Shown: in pieces, positions 17,908 to 26,483 of the stretch
Position numbering within the stretch: position 1 is the stretch's first letter
How the letters are laid out: each line of letters opens with the position of its first letter
Assembly (NCBI RefSeq): GCF_000214175.1
Contig: NC_015564.1
Span: 2,356,001 to 2,420,000, forward strand
Length of the DNA stretch: 64,000 bases
Reading direction: 5' to 3'
Source: Hoyosella subflava DQS3-9A1
Lineage (GTDB): Bacteria > Actinomycetota > Actinomycetes > Mycobacteriales > Mycobacteriaceae
Notes under the pieces: model-generated
Seen by the model: only the letters and a program-made list of their open reading frames with translations
Told to the model about the DNA's origin: nothing
The model's database searches: none
Program-made: the position numbers and the translations under genes

Positions 17908-18596
17908 TCGTGCGAGTGCCCGGCGAATAGTCGCGATGACGACGTGAGGACGGTTCGTTAGGTCATGCCAGGTGAATCGGAGTACGAGCCATCCTGCGTT
18001 GCTCAAGATGTTTTGGCGATGGGCATCGTGATTGAATTTATCGACGTCGCGGTGCCATGCCCAGCCGTCCACCTCAATGGCGATACGCTGCGCATCGAAC
18101 GCGACGTCGATTTCGAAACCGAAGGCACGGACATGCGGTTTCCACCCAGTTATCCCCGCTTCGCGGAGCAGACGGTGCAGAATGCGCTCGCCTTCTGACG
18201 CACCGCCGTTTCTGGCAGATTTCAGTAGCTTCGCTGCGGCCTTGCTTCCGTGGCGCCCCTTGTTCCGCTCATGAGCTGAGTCGAGTTCGCCCAGGGTGAC
18301 TATCCGGCGCTGTAGTGCACGATCTACCACTGCTGCATCGTCGAGCAGAACCGCGGCTTCAATGACAGTCAGTGGCAGCGCAGTTAACGGAAGATGGCGG
18401 TGCATCGTGAGGTCTGCGCGGTGCAGGTCACGGTGCTGTACCTGCACACTCCGGTGAGCCGGTGATCCGATCTCAGATATACGCCTCTGTCGAGTCGGCG
18501 CCATTCTCCAGAAGCGACACGGCGTGAGACTGCTGATTGACTCATACCGGCTGAGATTGCCTGGTGCAGGGTGATCACGCCGTCCTGCGCGGCCAT
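17896..18596 (-). pseudogene. Broken AbiEi antitoxin-like / DUF559 gene
   Basis: Two frames of one gene. The upstream frame (18596 to about 18480) encodes the AbiEi-type N-terminal winged helix: DGVITLHQAISAGMSQSAVS, then GEWRRLDRGVYL. Near 18480 the homology passes to another frame, which continues with HRADLT, LPLTVIEAAVLL and a DUF559 (Vsr-like endonuclease fold) end: GFEIDVAFDAQRIAIEVDG, then WLVLRFTWHDLTNRP. About 50 residues normally present between the parts are missing, so a deletion caused the frame change. Intact relatives are actinobacterial proteins of unclear, possibly antitoxin or endonuclease-like function. It is bounded by two palindromic repeats. Confidence 0.75.
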
Positions 18597-18658
18597 AATT
18601 TGTTAACGAGTCTCGGCGTCACAGCACTCTTATGACGGCCCAACTTGCCATACGGTTC

Positions 18659-18718
18659 CCTCGCGCCGTTTCGTGACGCCTACACCCGGAACCCGGGTGT
18701 GATCGTCACGAATCGCCG
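18659..18718. repeat. Palindromic repeat element, copy 2
   Basis: Contains CGTGACG, TACACCCGG, then CCGGGTGT and CGTCACG: an 18-bp imperfect stem with a 3-nt centre. It matches copy 1 at 17844-17907 apart from a 4-bp gap and scattered changes. It lies upstream of the AbiEi-DUF559 pseudogene and downstream of the DHFR-like gene, where it might also act as a terminator. Confidence 0.65.
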
Positions 18719-18762
18719 GATCGGGGTTTAGTCGCAGCCTCGGAGAGGCTTCGCTGCGCCTG

Positions 18763-19332
18763 TCAGCGGTTGAACGGACCTCGGTCGGCGAGGTAGCGCA
18801 GCATTAACGCGGTGTTGAAGTGCCTCGTCTCGGCCAATCGGAGCTGGATGCGCTTGTCTAGTGGTGGGAAGAGCGGTGTGCCGCCGCCGAGCACCACGGG
18901 CGAGACGAATAGCTGGTACTCGTCGATGAGCCCGTGTGGCATCAGTGAGGCCGCGAGGCTCGCGCCGCCAACTTCCATGACGCCATCGCCTCCGGACTTG
19001 AGCCTGCGGACTTCCTCGACCGCGTTCTCATTGACCAGGATGCTATTCCAGTGGACCTCGGTGAGCGTATGGGAGAAGACGACCTTGGGCTTCGCCGTCC
19101 AGAGCCCGCCGAACTCGCGCTCGATTTGCGACGCGTCCTCAGGCACATGCGGCCAGTACTCCGCCATTAGCTCGTACAGTCGGCGGCCGTGCAGCGAGAT
19201 CTCGATCTCGCGATATCTGTCGTTGTGGAACTGGTGTAGCTCCTCGTCCGGAACGGTCCAGTCGATAGTGCCGTCGCGGTCGTTGATAAAGCCATCTAGG
19301 GACGCGCCGATCGCGTAGATCAGTTTCCTCAT
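18763..19332 (-). CDS. Dihydrofolate reductase family protein (RibD C-terminal-like)
   Basis: 189 residues, opening MRKLIYAIGASLDGFINDRDG, then GRRLYELMAEYWP, a substrate-side VMEVGGASLAASLM segment and DEYQLFVSPVVLGGGTPLFP. This is the single-domain YyaP/RibD-C group, NADPH-dependent reductase-like proteins of mostly unknown substrate. It is monocistronic, with a palindromic repeat 45 bp past its stop. Confidence 0.88.
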   Translation of the reverse strand: MRKLIYAIGASLDGFINDRDGTIDWTVPDEELHQFHNDRYREIEISLHGRRLYELMAEYWPHVPEDASQIEREFGGLWTAKPKVVFSHTLTEVHWNSILVNENAVEEVRRLKSGGDGVMEVGGASLAASLMPHGLIDEYQLFVSPVVLGGGTPLFPPLDKRIQLRLAETRHFNTALMLRYLADRGPFNR

Positions 19333-19396
19333 GAGCGGTAGACCTCCTACGCGCTCGAGATTAATCGGCGTTAATCCGAATTAAACCAGAGTGCGC

Positions 19397-20608
19397 CTAC
19401 TCAGCGATTTGTTCAGAGCCGCGCGGTATCCGGACGACGATTCGGGTGCCCGTCCCAGGGCTCGAAACGACGTCGAAATTGCCGCCCCAGCTTTCGACCC
19501 GCAAATATTGCGACGCGATTCCGATGTGCCCTTCGGCGACTCGATGAGAAATAACAGATGGGTCGAAGCCCACCCCATCGTCTGTGATGGTGAGTGTGAT
19601 CTCCTCCGCCGTCGCGGAGAGCTCTACCTCGACGTTGCGCGCGTGTGCGTGCTTGTTGATATTGGCCAGCGACTCGCGCGCCACCCTGTATAGCAGAGAC
19701 TCACAGTCGGGGCGGCTGACTTCAGTCAAGCGCATGTGGAGTTCATAGCCGCCGCGGCGTGCGTATTGTTCGGCGAGTTCGCGCAGCGCAAGTGTCAGGC
19801 CGAGCTGCGCAAGAACCTGAGGGTGCAAGCTGGTCACCGTTGATCGCAGCTGTGCGGCTGTCTCGCGAAGCGTTGACTCGGCTGCGGCAACAGACGGGTC
19901 AGCGTTCTTTTCGAGGGCTTCTTCCAGGTCCATGCGAGCCGCGAGGATGTTTTGCAACGGGCCGTCATGCAGGGCTTCTGCGAGCCGCTGACGTTCACGT
20001 TCCTCCGTCCCCATCGACTGGGTAACGAGCTGCTCGCGGGTCTCCAGCAGCGCCGCCACCGTCGCCGAACGACGGACAAGCACAAACGAGAGCCCTGTCG
20101 TCGCTGCCGCAAGCCACAGGAGGAACCCGAAATACAGGTACACCTCTATGTGCAAGTCGACGTCATCATCGCGGACCACGAAAAGAAGCCACACGGCCAG
20201 GTACCCGACGGCCACGCCGACGCCCAGCGTCGCGGTCAGTCCGGGCCGGTACAGAAACGCGACCGCGACTGGCAGCAGAAAGAAGACTGGAAGGAGCAGC
20301 GACGTTGCTCCGCCCGAGGCTGCACACAGAGCGAGCAGCGCCAGCAGATCAAACACTGTCGAGGACCAGCCCGCCCACGGGCCGATGGGACGTTTGAACA
20401 CCCACCACAGCCACCCGGCAGCAGCAGCCCCGTACGCGACGAGAAGTCCCTGAAACAGGAACGGAAGCCAATGGTCGCGCACCGGGATGACAGGTCCAAG
20501 TAGCGCGATCAACGCAACCAAGGGCAACCGCAGCACCGCCGTGACCTGGACGGCCTCTTTCACATAGCGCTCGATTACCTGATCTTGATACTGGCTGAAC
20601 AAGGTCAC
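19397..20608 (-). CDS. Sensor histidine kinase, NarL/HisKA_3 type
   Basis: 403 residues. Five or six membrane helices occupy about 20-185. Next come a short coiled segment, the HisKA_3 dimerisation motif RQRLAEALHDGPLQNILAAR (phospho-acceptor His in LHDG) and a HATPase_c domain with VARESLANINKHAHA (N box), DDGVGFDP (G1) and a terminal SSPGTGTRIVVRIP. No extracytoplasmic sensor loop of any size is visible, so the signal may be membrane-borne. It overlaps the response-regulator gene upstream by 4 bp (ATGA). Confidence 0.92.
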   Translation of the reverse strand: MTLFSQYQDQVIERYVKEAVQVTAVLRLPLVALIALLGPVIPVRDHWLPFLFQGLLVAYGAAAAGWLWWVFKRPIGPWAGWSSTVFDLLALLALCAASGGATSLLLPVFFLLPVAVAFLYRPGLTATLGVGVAVGYLAVWLLFVVRDDDVDLHIEVYLYFGFLLWLAAATTGLSFVLVRRSATVAALLETREQLVTQSMGTEERERQRLAEALHDGPLQNILAARMDLEEALEKNADPSVAAAESTLRETAAQLRSTVTSLHPQVLAQLGLTLALRELAEQYARRGGYELHMRLTEVSRPDCESLLYRVARESLANINKHAHARNVEVELSATAEEITLTITDDGVGFDPSVISHRVAEGHIGIASQYLRVESWGGNFDVVSSPGTGTRIVVRIPRGSEQIAE

Positions 20609-21303
20609 TCCAGTAGGCCGTGTCGCATCGCCTCGGCTACCGCAGCCGCGCGATCGCTGACGCCGAGCTTTTCATACAGACGCTGTACGTGTGTCTTGAC
20701 CGTTGAAGGGGCTAGGTACATCTGCCGACTCATTGCCGGGATGCTCATTCCCTGCGCCATAAAGGCGAGAACCTCCCTCTCCCTAGGACTCAGCACCGGC
20801 CCGGCGGGCTGGTTCCGTCGACGAATCTCGCTGATGAGTCCCGCGGCAAGGCCGGCGGGGAGCACTTCTTTCCCGCGCGCAGCGTCCAGCACGGCGCGAA
20901 TAATTTCCGCACGAGTTGATTCCTTCGGCAAAAACCCGGCGGCGCCCTCTTGCAACGCGCGGTACACGATTGCGGACTCATTGTGCGCTGAAAGCAACAG
21001 CACCCGGGTCGGCAATTCGTCGCGGTGCACGGCTGCGGCCACTTGCGTACCGTCGAGCTGCGGCATGCGGTAGTCGAGCAAAGCAACGTGCGGACGATGC
21101 TCTCGGATCAGTGCCAGCGCACCGACACCATCATCTGCCTCTCCTACGACGTCGATTGATCCGCTGGCAGTTAAGGCGCGGACGACGCCGTCGCGGAACA
21201 GTGGGTGGTCGTCGCCAACAACCACCCGGATTTTCTCTGCCACCTCATTAGCGTGGCACTGTCCGCGGCACAATGCTGGATTATCGGGATCGCGCCGTAC
21301 CAA
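20605..21303 (-). CDS. LuxR/NarL-family response regulator
   Basis: 232 residues as drawn. The receiver domain begins KIRVVVGDDHPLFRDGVVRA, with phospho-acceptor Asp in HVALLDYRMPQLDG and LPKESTRAE carrying the conserved Lys. The C-terminal HTH_LuxR contains LSPREREVLAFMAQGMS and PSTVKTHVQRLYEKLGVSD. The first 24 residues are not family-like, so the true start may be the GTG near 21243 (VAEKIRV). It precedes and overlaps its partner kinase. Targets are unknown. Confidence 0.92.
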   Translation of the reverse strand: MVRRDPDNPALCRGQCHANEVAEKIRVVVGDDHPLFRDGVVRALTASGSIDVVGEADDGVGALALIREHRPHVALLDYRMPQLDGTQVAAAVHRDELPTRVLLLSAHNESAIVYRALQEGAAGFLPKESTRAEIIRAVLDAARGKEVLPAGLAAGLISEIRRRNQPAGPVLSPREREVLAFMAQGMSIPAMSRQMYLAPSTVKTHVQRLYEKLGVSDRAAAVAEAMRHGLLE

Positions 21304-21490
21304 GGCGCATGCGGGCCTCGCTTACCGGCGGCCGAGGTCGGTGTCCCCCAATCGGTGGAATGCGGGTTCCACCGGCGTATGGCCTGGTAGGAGGACTGTT
21401 TTGAGTGCGGGTTCGCGGGATAGTTATCTCATCGCCGGAACGCACCGGACACCGAGAACCAGAAACCCCGCCCCGGAAGGAATCACCACA

Positions 21491-21982
21491 ATGACCACCA
21501 TCAATCGCACCCAGACCCACCGCCGCCGCATCATCATCGGCGCAGGACTCGCCGCGCTCGCCCTCACCGGCACCGCTGTCGGCCTGGCCGGAGCCGCCCA
21601 CGCCGCCATCCCGGACTATCCAGCGACGATCACAATGTCGATCACGAACAACACCGACCACACGATGTACCTGCACGGCTCCGACAACCCCTACGGTGAC
21701 TGGATCCAGGCACCCACCCAGACGATCGGTCCGCACGAAACCGAAACGGTCAGTGCGTCGACGTGGAACCAGAACGGCTTCGCCATCGACGCCACCTACG
21801 GAATCTCCGGCACCAACAGTGAGGCCGTGTATTTCGCCAACAACTACCCCGGCGCGCAAACCGACACCCAGGGCACCCGCATCGACGGTGACAACACCGC
21901 CAGCCTCGGCATCAACTCCGCCGTCACGACCGGCGCCCCATACATGGTCGCGAGCTACACACTGACCAACCTGCTCGGGTAA
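21491..21982 (+). CDS. Small secreted protein of unknown function
   Basis: 163 residues from the ATG at 21491, with GGAAGGAA about 9 nt upstream. A basic N-terminus (THRRRIIIGAG) and a hydrophobic core end at a clear signal-peptidase site, AHA-A, near residue 38. The mature 125-residue domain is rich in Thr, Asn and Tyr and opens with SITNNTDHTMYLHGS. That beta-sandwich-like pattern distantly recalls aegerolysin/ET79-type crystal proteins, but I cannot assign a family. No cysteines are visible. It is monocistronic and is followed by a strong hairpin. Confidence 0.8.
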   Translation: MTTINRTQTHRRRIIIGAGLAALALTGTAVGLAGAAHAAIPDYPATITMSITNNTDHTMYLHGSDNPYGDWIQAPTQTIGPHETETVSASTWNQNGFAIDATYGISGTNSEAVYFANNYPGAQTDTQGTRIDGDNTASLGINSAVTTGAPYMVASYTLTNLLG

Positions 21983-22015
21983 GCCGCCGTTGCCCTGGAC
22001 AGCCGTTGACAGTTT

Positions 22016-22062
22016 GCCCACCTCGCAGCGACAGCCTGGTTAGTTGTCGCTGCGAGGTGGGC
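22016..22062 (+). terminator. Hairpin terminator after the secreted protein gene
   Basis: A perfect 18-bp stem (22016-22033 with 22045-22062, arm GCCCACCTCGCAGCGACA) around an 11-nt loop, 33 bp after the stop codon. It has no T-tract. Stem strength and position favour a terminator. Confidence 0.8.
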
Positions 22063-22163
22063 GACCAGTGTCATCTCCTGTGACCCCGAGTGCGGTAGTG
22101 AGAGTAAACTCGGTGGCCTTCAACCTCGGGATGCCTTTTATCGTGGCGGCATGCATTTGACCT

Positions 22164-22980
22164 TTGAGTGACGGACCGCAACACATCCTGGACCTGGATC
22201 CGACCCCAGATGGTCGTCCCCGTGTATACGGAGGAGGCTACACGGGCTACCGGGATGGACGCGCGGCCGAGCGGGCGCGGTGGGAACAAGAGTATGAGCA
22301 GCAACAAACTGAGACCGCCAGGCTCCGTGACGATCTCAGTGAAGCGCAGAATCGACTTGTCAGCGGATGGCGGCCGGGCAAAGGAACTGAAAAACCCCTG
22401 TTGACCGCCGAGGAGGTGTCGGTCGACGGACGGTCTAAACATGTGGTCACAGGCCCCAACGGTTCCGGAAAGTCCACCCTTTTGTCTGTAATTGGCAGGA
22501 GAGCTGCACCCGACCACCGGGCGAACTGAGAAAGCGGACGGCGTGCGAGTGGTTCTTCTGCATCAAGAATCGCGACTCCCACTGGAACGCGGGGCAGGCG
22601 AACATTTTCGCGCGCACACCGACATGCTGGTCTCCGCCGGCATAGTTCGTGCAGGCGCGACCGTATCGCTGTCGTCGCTCGGACTTCTTCGGTTACGGGA
22701 GATCGGCAAGCGAATCGGCGAGCTGTCGATGGGCCAACAGCGCCGCCTCGATCTCGCTCGCGTCCTTGCTTGCAGACCGCAGGTGTTGCTGTTGGACGAG
22801 CCGACCAATCACCTGTCCATTGCTCTCGTCGACGAATTGACGGAGGCTCTCAGCGCGACGGAGGCAGCGGTGGTGATCTCTACCCACGACCGACAAATGC
22901 TGCGCGACTTGGACTCCTGGCCCAGTCTGAGCCTGTCAGGCATTGAGTGTCGCGTGAGGGCGTCACCATCAAGTGACTGA
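22164..22980 (+). pseudogene. Decayed ABC-F type ATPase (antibiotic-resistance-like)
   Basis: The first part encodes the end of ABC domain 1 and the inter-domain linker (ILDLDPTPDGRPRVYGGGY, then RARWEQEYEQQQTETARL), then a Walker A VTGPNGSGKSTLLSVI. One extra G near 22488 shifts the frame. The next frame resumes exactly with AGELHP and runs through the ABC-F signature ELSMGQQRRLDLARVL, Walker B VLLLDEPTNHLS and VISTHDRQML. All of ABC domain 1 upstream and much of the linker are missing. Relatives are ribosome-protecting ABC-F proteins of actinobacteria. With the lost domain, the frameshift and no proper start, it cannot be functional. Confidence 0.82.
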
Positions 22981-23164
22981 TGTTCGTTTCGCGGAAACCG
23001 CCCAACATCGGTGTATGCCAGGCTCCGTGAGACCGGCGTCCGCAAGTCCTGAGGCTCTCGCCAGGTCGCCACACGTTCCGAGAAATGCATCACGCCGAGG
23101 GGCGATCCCCGCACTTTTCTCGGCACGTGTCCCGCGATGATTCGTGCGGGGCAGGACTACAGGG

Positions 23165-24223
23165 TTACGCCAGCCACGCCAGTACGCGTCCCCGGGCCCA
23201 GCAGCGGCCAACGGCCTCAGCGTGCAGAGCCGAGTGATCGAACAGTGCGAGGCCGATGATGCTGTGCCCAGAGGCTCTGCGATCACCGAGCGTCGGTATC
23301 GACGGCGCGACACCGACCCCCTCCGCTGAAACCCACGCCACTGGGCGGTGTGTCGCCGCTTCGTCGAGTCGATGCAGGAATCGCAAACGGTCTCCTAGCG
23401 AGAATCGCGACAGGGCCCACGTCGTGATCACGACAGGCAGAGCTTCTGCGGGCACACACTCAATCGCGTTGGGCAGCGCCTCGACAGCATCGCCCCGAAG
23501 AAGCAGCGGAGGGTCCGTCACCGCCAGCGCCATCTCTGTTTCAAGCCTTGCGATCTGCTCCCGTTGATCCGGCCACAGGGAAGCGCGCACCCAACGGGTT
23601 TCATCGGGGTCAGCCACGTCGACGGGATCGAGACCGACACCGACTCGAGCCACGACCTCGGGCATTACATGCGGCGGGAGGGGGCGGTTTCCCACGATCG
23701 AAGCCGACACTTGTACGGGTGATGACGAGGTGCCCAATGATTGTCTGTTGCTGTACGTGATGCCGACGCGGTCGACATTGAGATTGAGTCCCGCGGAGCA
23801 CTCCACGTCGATTAGCCCAATCATGTTCGCGCCCAACCGATGCGCCGCCTCGGCGACGGCGGGATAAAGAACGGCATAGTGCCCCGTCACGTTGGTCCGC
23901 GGCTGCCGCTGCGCAACGATGGCCGAGATCGAGTCGGTCATTCGCAGTAGCGTGTCAATCGCCGTGGCAGCAGCCACGGCGCCGTCTGCACTGTCGTAAG
24001 CGGCAGCAAGTTCGGGTGCTCGTCCAGCGAGCGCAAGGTCGTGCAGCGCCGCAAGAATCACCCTCGGGTGCCGCTTACGCGCGGGGAAGGCCTCGATGGT
24101 GCGCAGCGCCTCGCTGGAGTCGCTGAGTGCGATGGCGACGTGCGCGCACAGTGGCGATTCCCCTGCGGCCGCTGTCTCGCCGAAGTGCCGGTACAGCTGT
24201 GCGAGTGAGCGAGTTTCAGCCAC
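23165..24223 (-). CDS. DUF2332 family protein
   Basis: 352 residues with the DUF2332 hallmarks: an N-terminal helical region starting LAQLYRHFGETAA, SPLCAHVAIAL, the central NVTGHYAVLYPAVAEAAHRLG and the IGLIDVECSAGLNLNVDRVG motif. The C-terminal half includes VVITTWALSRFSLGDRLRFL. The function of the family is unknown; the DVGCSAGLNL-like stretch resembles a methyltransferase SAM motif, which is an impression only. A perfect 23-bp palindrome lies 18 bp upstream of its start. Confidence 0.9.
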   Translation of the reverse strand: MAETRSLAQLYRHFGETAAAGESPLCAHVAIALSDSSEALRTIEAFPARKRHPRVILAALHDLALAGRAPELAAAYDSADGAVAAATAIDTLLRMTDSISAIVAQRQPRTNVTGHYAVLYPAVAEAAHRLGANMIGLIDVECSAGLNLNVDRVGITYSNRQSLGTSSSPVQVSASIVGNRPLPPHVMPEVVARVGVGLDPVDVADPDETRWVRASLWPDQREQIARLETEMALAVTDPPLLLRGDAVEALPNAIECVPAEALPVVITTWALSRFSLGDRLRFLHRLDEAATHRPVAWVSAEGVGVAPSIPTLGDRRASGHSIIGLALFDHSALHAEAVGRCWARGRVLAWLA

Positions 24224-24240
24224 AGTGCTGAAGACTTACT

Positions 24241-24263
24241 GCTTTGCGGGTAACCCGCAAAGC
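24241..24263. promoter_or_regulatory. Perfect 23-bp odd palindrome upstream of the DUF2332 gene
   Basis: GCTTTGCGGGT, a central A, then ACCCGCAAAGC. It lies 18 bp upstream of the DUF2332 start and 55 bp downstream of the GNAT stop. It could be a repressor operator in the DUF2332 promoter or a compact terminator for the upstream gene. A single-base loop is too tight for an RNA hairpin without opening several pairs, which mildly favours an operator. Confidence 0.5.
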
Positions 24264-24317
24264 GTCACGTTTAACCCACTCATCGCCGCGCTCACGTGAA
24301 TCGATGCCTGTCGTCAC

Positions 24318-24815
24318 CTACATTCCTTCCCGCCCTATTTCACGATGGAAGCGCAACTCATCGACCACCGCACCCCGAACTGTCTCTCGCTGTTGGGTTC
24401 CGTCAGGCTGCCAGCCGTGTGATCGATAAAAGGCCTGGGCTCGTTCGTTTCCGATCATCACCCACAACTCGAGCTGATGGATGTCCGCGGCACGAAACCT
24501 ATCGAGCGCAGCGTTGATCAGCACACCGCCAATCCCCTCTCGCCAGTGATCTGGGTCGACATACAGCGCCATGACGCGACCGATCGGAGGCCGGATCGCG
24601 GTGGTCACAAATCCACGGATCGCGCCATCGTGATCCTGCGCCACGACAGTTACTGGCTCGTCGGAGTCGAAGGTGTAACTCGCCGCGAACTCACCGATGT
24701 CAAGCCTGTCGAGGAAGCCGCGCGGCAGAAGGCCCGCGTAGCCACGCTGCCACGACCGAACGTGCATGTCCGCGATCTGCAACGCGTCAGCAGAAACGGC
24801 ACGTCGGAGTTTCAC
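24318..24815 (-). CDS. GNAT family N-acetyltransferase
   Basis: 165 residues with a typical GNAT layout: ALQIADMHVRSWQRGYAGLLP near the N-terminus, VMALYVDPDHWREGIGGVLIN (beta4 and acetyl-CoA loop), and LELWVMIGNERAQAFYRSHGWQ, the standard beta5-alpha4 end. The substrate is unknown. It is a single gene upstream of DUF2332 on the same strand. Confidence 0.9.
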   Translation of the reverse strand: MKLRRAVSADALQIADMHVRSWQRGYAGLLPRGFLDRLDIGEFAASYTFDSDEPVTVVAQDHDGAIRGFVTTAIRPPIGRVMALYVDPDHWREGIGGVLINAALDRFRAADIHQLELWVMIGNERAQAFYRSHGWQPDGTQQRETVRGAVVDELRFHREIGREGM

Positions 24816-25007
24816 GCGCCCACAATATATGCTATTGCCTGGTCAATTCTGATGGTCCTGCTAATTGTTGGGACGACGCTAATCGCCACACGTCGCTGCC
24901 CCGTTAACCCAACACGTTGAATATCCGGAATCAGGCGTCGCAAAAATCTTTCGCGCGGTGGATGATTGTTCGCTAAGGTGACGGGATGCTGACAACTCGC
25001 CGAAAGA

Positions 25008-26483
25008 ATGTCCCGGCCTGCTGAGCGACGTCCCGAGCTCGACCGCGCCGCGATGACTGACGTACTCGCAGAGCTGTTCTCGGAGCAGATCCCCGTTTAC
25101 CGAAAAGTCTTAGCCAATATCGCGGCCGAACGAGGCTTGCCGCGCACAGATCCTCCTTGGCCGAATGGCACGTCCCCGATCGATGGACCGTCCTTGACGG
25201 ATCCCGACTTGCGGGTAGCGATCGTCCACAGTTTCCAGGGTGCAGGGGACCTGGGCTCCTTCCGCACCAGTCTCGATCCTGTCTGCCTACGAATACATGT
25301 GCAGGGCTACTCGAGCCAGTTTCCCGATCGTCACTCGGCGAGAAGCAACCTGCTCGACGAGGTTTCCGAAGCTGAAGGCGAGGCGTGGGCCCGTGCACTG
25401 CTGGGCAAGTATTGGTCTGACTACGCCTACGAACTATCGTGGCACCGTCACGTAAGCGATCGGGTGCGGGCCCGTATGTGGGACAAGCAGCGAATTTATG
25501 TACTACTCCTCGCGCCGAACGGCACCCCGCTGCTGGCGCCAGACACCTTCGCTTGGAGTCGGGTTTGGCACGCGATCGAACATGCACGGAAGCTCGATCC
25601 AGACCCGTCATCAAACGAACTGCTCTCGTGCATCGAGCGTTTCGGCCCCTATGCCGTTACCGCGGGGATCCGGGATCCAAATACCGAGCCAGATGGTGGC
25701 TGGCGGGTGGAAATGACGGGCGAGAGCCTCGAAGCCCTGACTGAGACAGCTCGCGAAACCTTGCGGCACCTGCGGAACCAGGTACGCGTTCGCGGAGTTG
25801 TGGACAGCGCTTTCCGCCCGGTCCGAATTCACGTCCAGGATCACTCGGTCGTCGTGTATTTCCATTGGGCTAAGAATCCGAACACGTTCGCATTGTTGGT
25901 CCCGATGCCGCAATCACCAGGCGACTTCCGTGGCCCGCCTGTGGATACACCTCGCAGGTACGCAAGCGAAGCACTGTTCAGGTGGCAAGAAGATCTCCGG
26001 ACAGGATTACTCGTGTGGGGAACCCGTACCAGGATCGGCAAGACGATCCATGTCTCCACGCCCCGAATGGATCATGAACGTTGTGAGTTCGGCATCGGTC
26101 CTGTCCCGATGCACGAAAAGTCTGGGGTCTGGCTAGCCGATGCTGGACTCAGCATTGAAACACCGCGTGCATCGATGGATTCGGGAACTCTAGCGGCATG
26201 GATCCAGGCATACGTGAACAACAAGTACGCAAAGCCTTTCGTCGGTCATGCAGCCGCACGGTGGTTGGACCAGACCACCGCATGCATCGATGTTCTCGAG
26301 GTCGTGCAAGGGACTGAAAGTGTCGTCACCGGACAGCTTGCGCACATAATCACGCATACTCTCGCCAACATGGGTGCGCGACTGATAGGAACGCCATTCG
26401 ACGGCGAGTCCTTCGCCGGTCTTGGGTATGAGCAGCGTCCCACCATCGGTGGTATGCAACTCGATGTTACGACGATGCCATGA
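25008..26483 (+). CDS. Hypothetical protein, 491 residues, first gene of an unknown pair
   Basis: Not recognised. A soluble protein without signal peptide, membrane helices or obvious nucleotide-binding motif. Notable stretches are WARALLGKYWSDYAYEL and RMWDKQRIYVLLLAPNGTP, a central FRPVRIHVQDHSVVVYFHWA strand pair, and a helical C-terminus with IQAYVNNKYAKPFVGHAAA. The alternating strands and long helices suggest at least two globular domains. It overlaps the next gene by 4 bp (ATGA), so the two products are translationally coupled and probably act together. An in-frame ATG at residue 16 is an alternative start. Confidence 0.75.
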   Translation: MSRPAERRPELDRAAMTDVLAELFSEQIPVYRKVLANIAAERGLPRTDPPWPNGTSPIDGPSLTDPDLRVAIVHSFQGAGDLGSFRTSLDPVCLRIHVQGYSSQFPDRHSARSNLLDEVSEAEGEAWARALLGKYWSDYAYELSWHRHVSDRVRARMWDKQRIYVLLLAPNGTPLLAPDTFAWSRVWHAIEHARKLDPDPSSNELLSCIERFGPYAVTAGIRDPNTEPDGGWRVEMTGESLEALTETARETLRHLRNQVRVRGVVDSAFRPVRIHVQDHSVVVYFHWAKNPNTFALLVPMPQSPGDFRGPPVDTPRRYASEALFRWQEDLRTGLLVWGTRTRIGKTIHVSTPRMDHERCEFGIGPVPMHEKSGVWLADAGLSIETPRASMDSGTLAAWIQAYVNNKYAKPFVGHAAARWLDQTTACIDVLEVVQGTESVVTGQLAHIITHTLANMGARLIGTPFDGESFAGLGYEQRPTIGGMQLDVTTMP

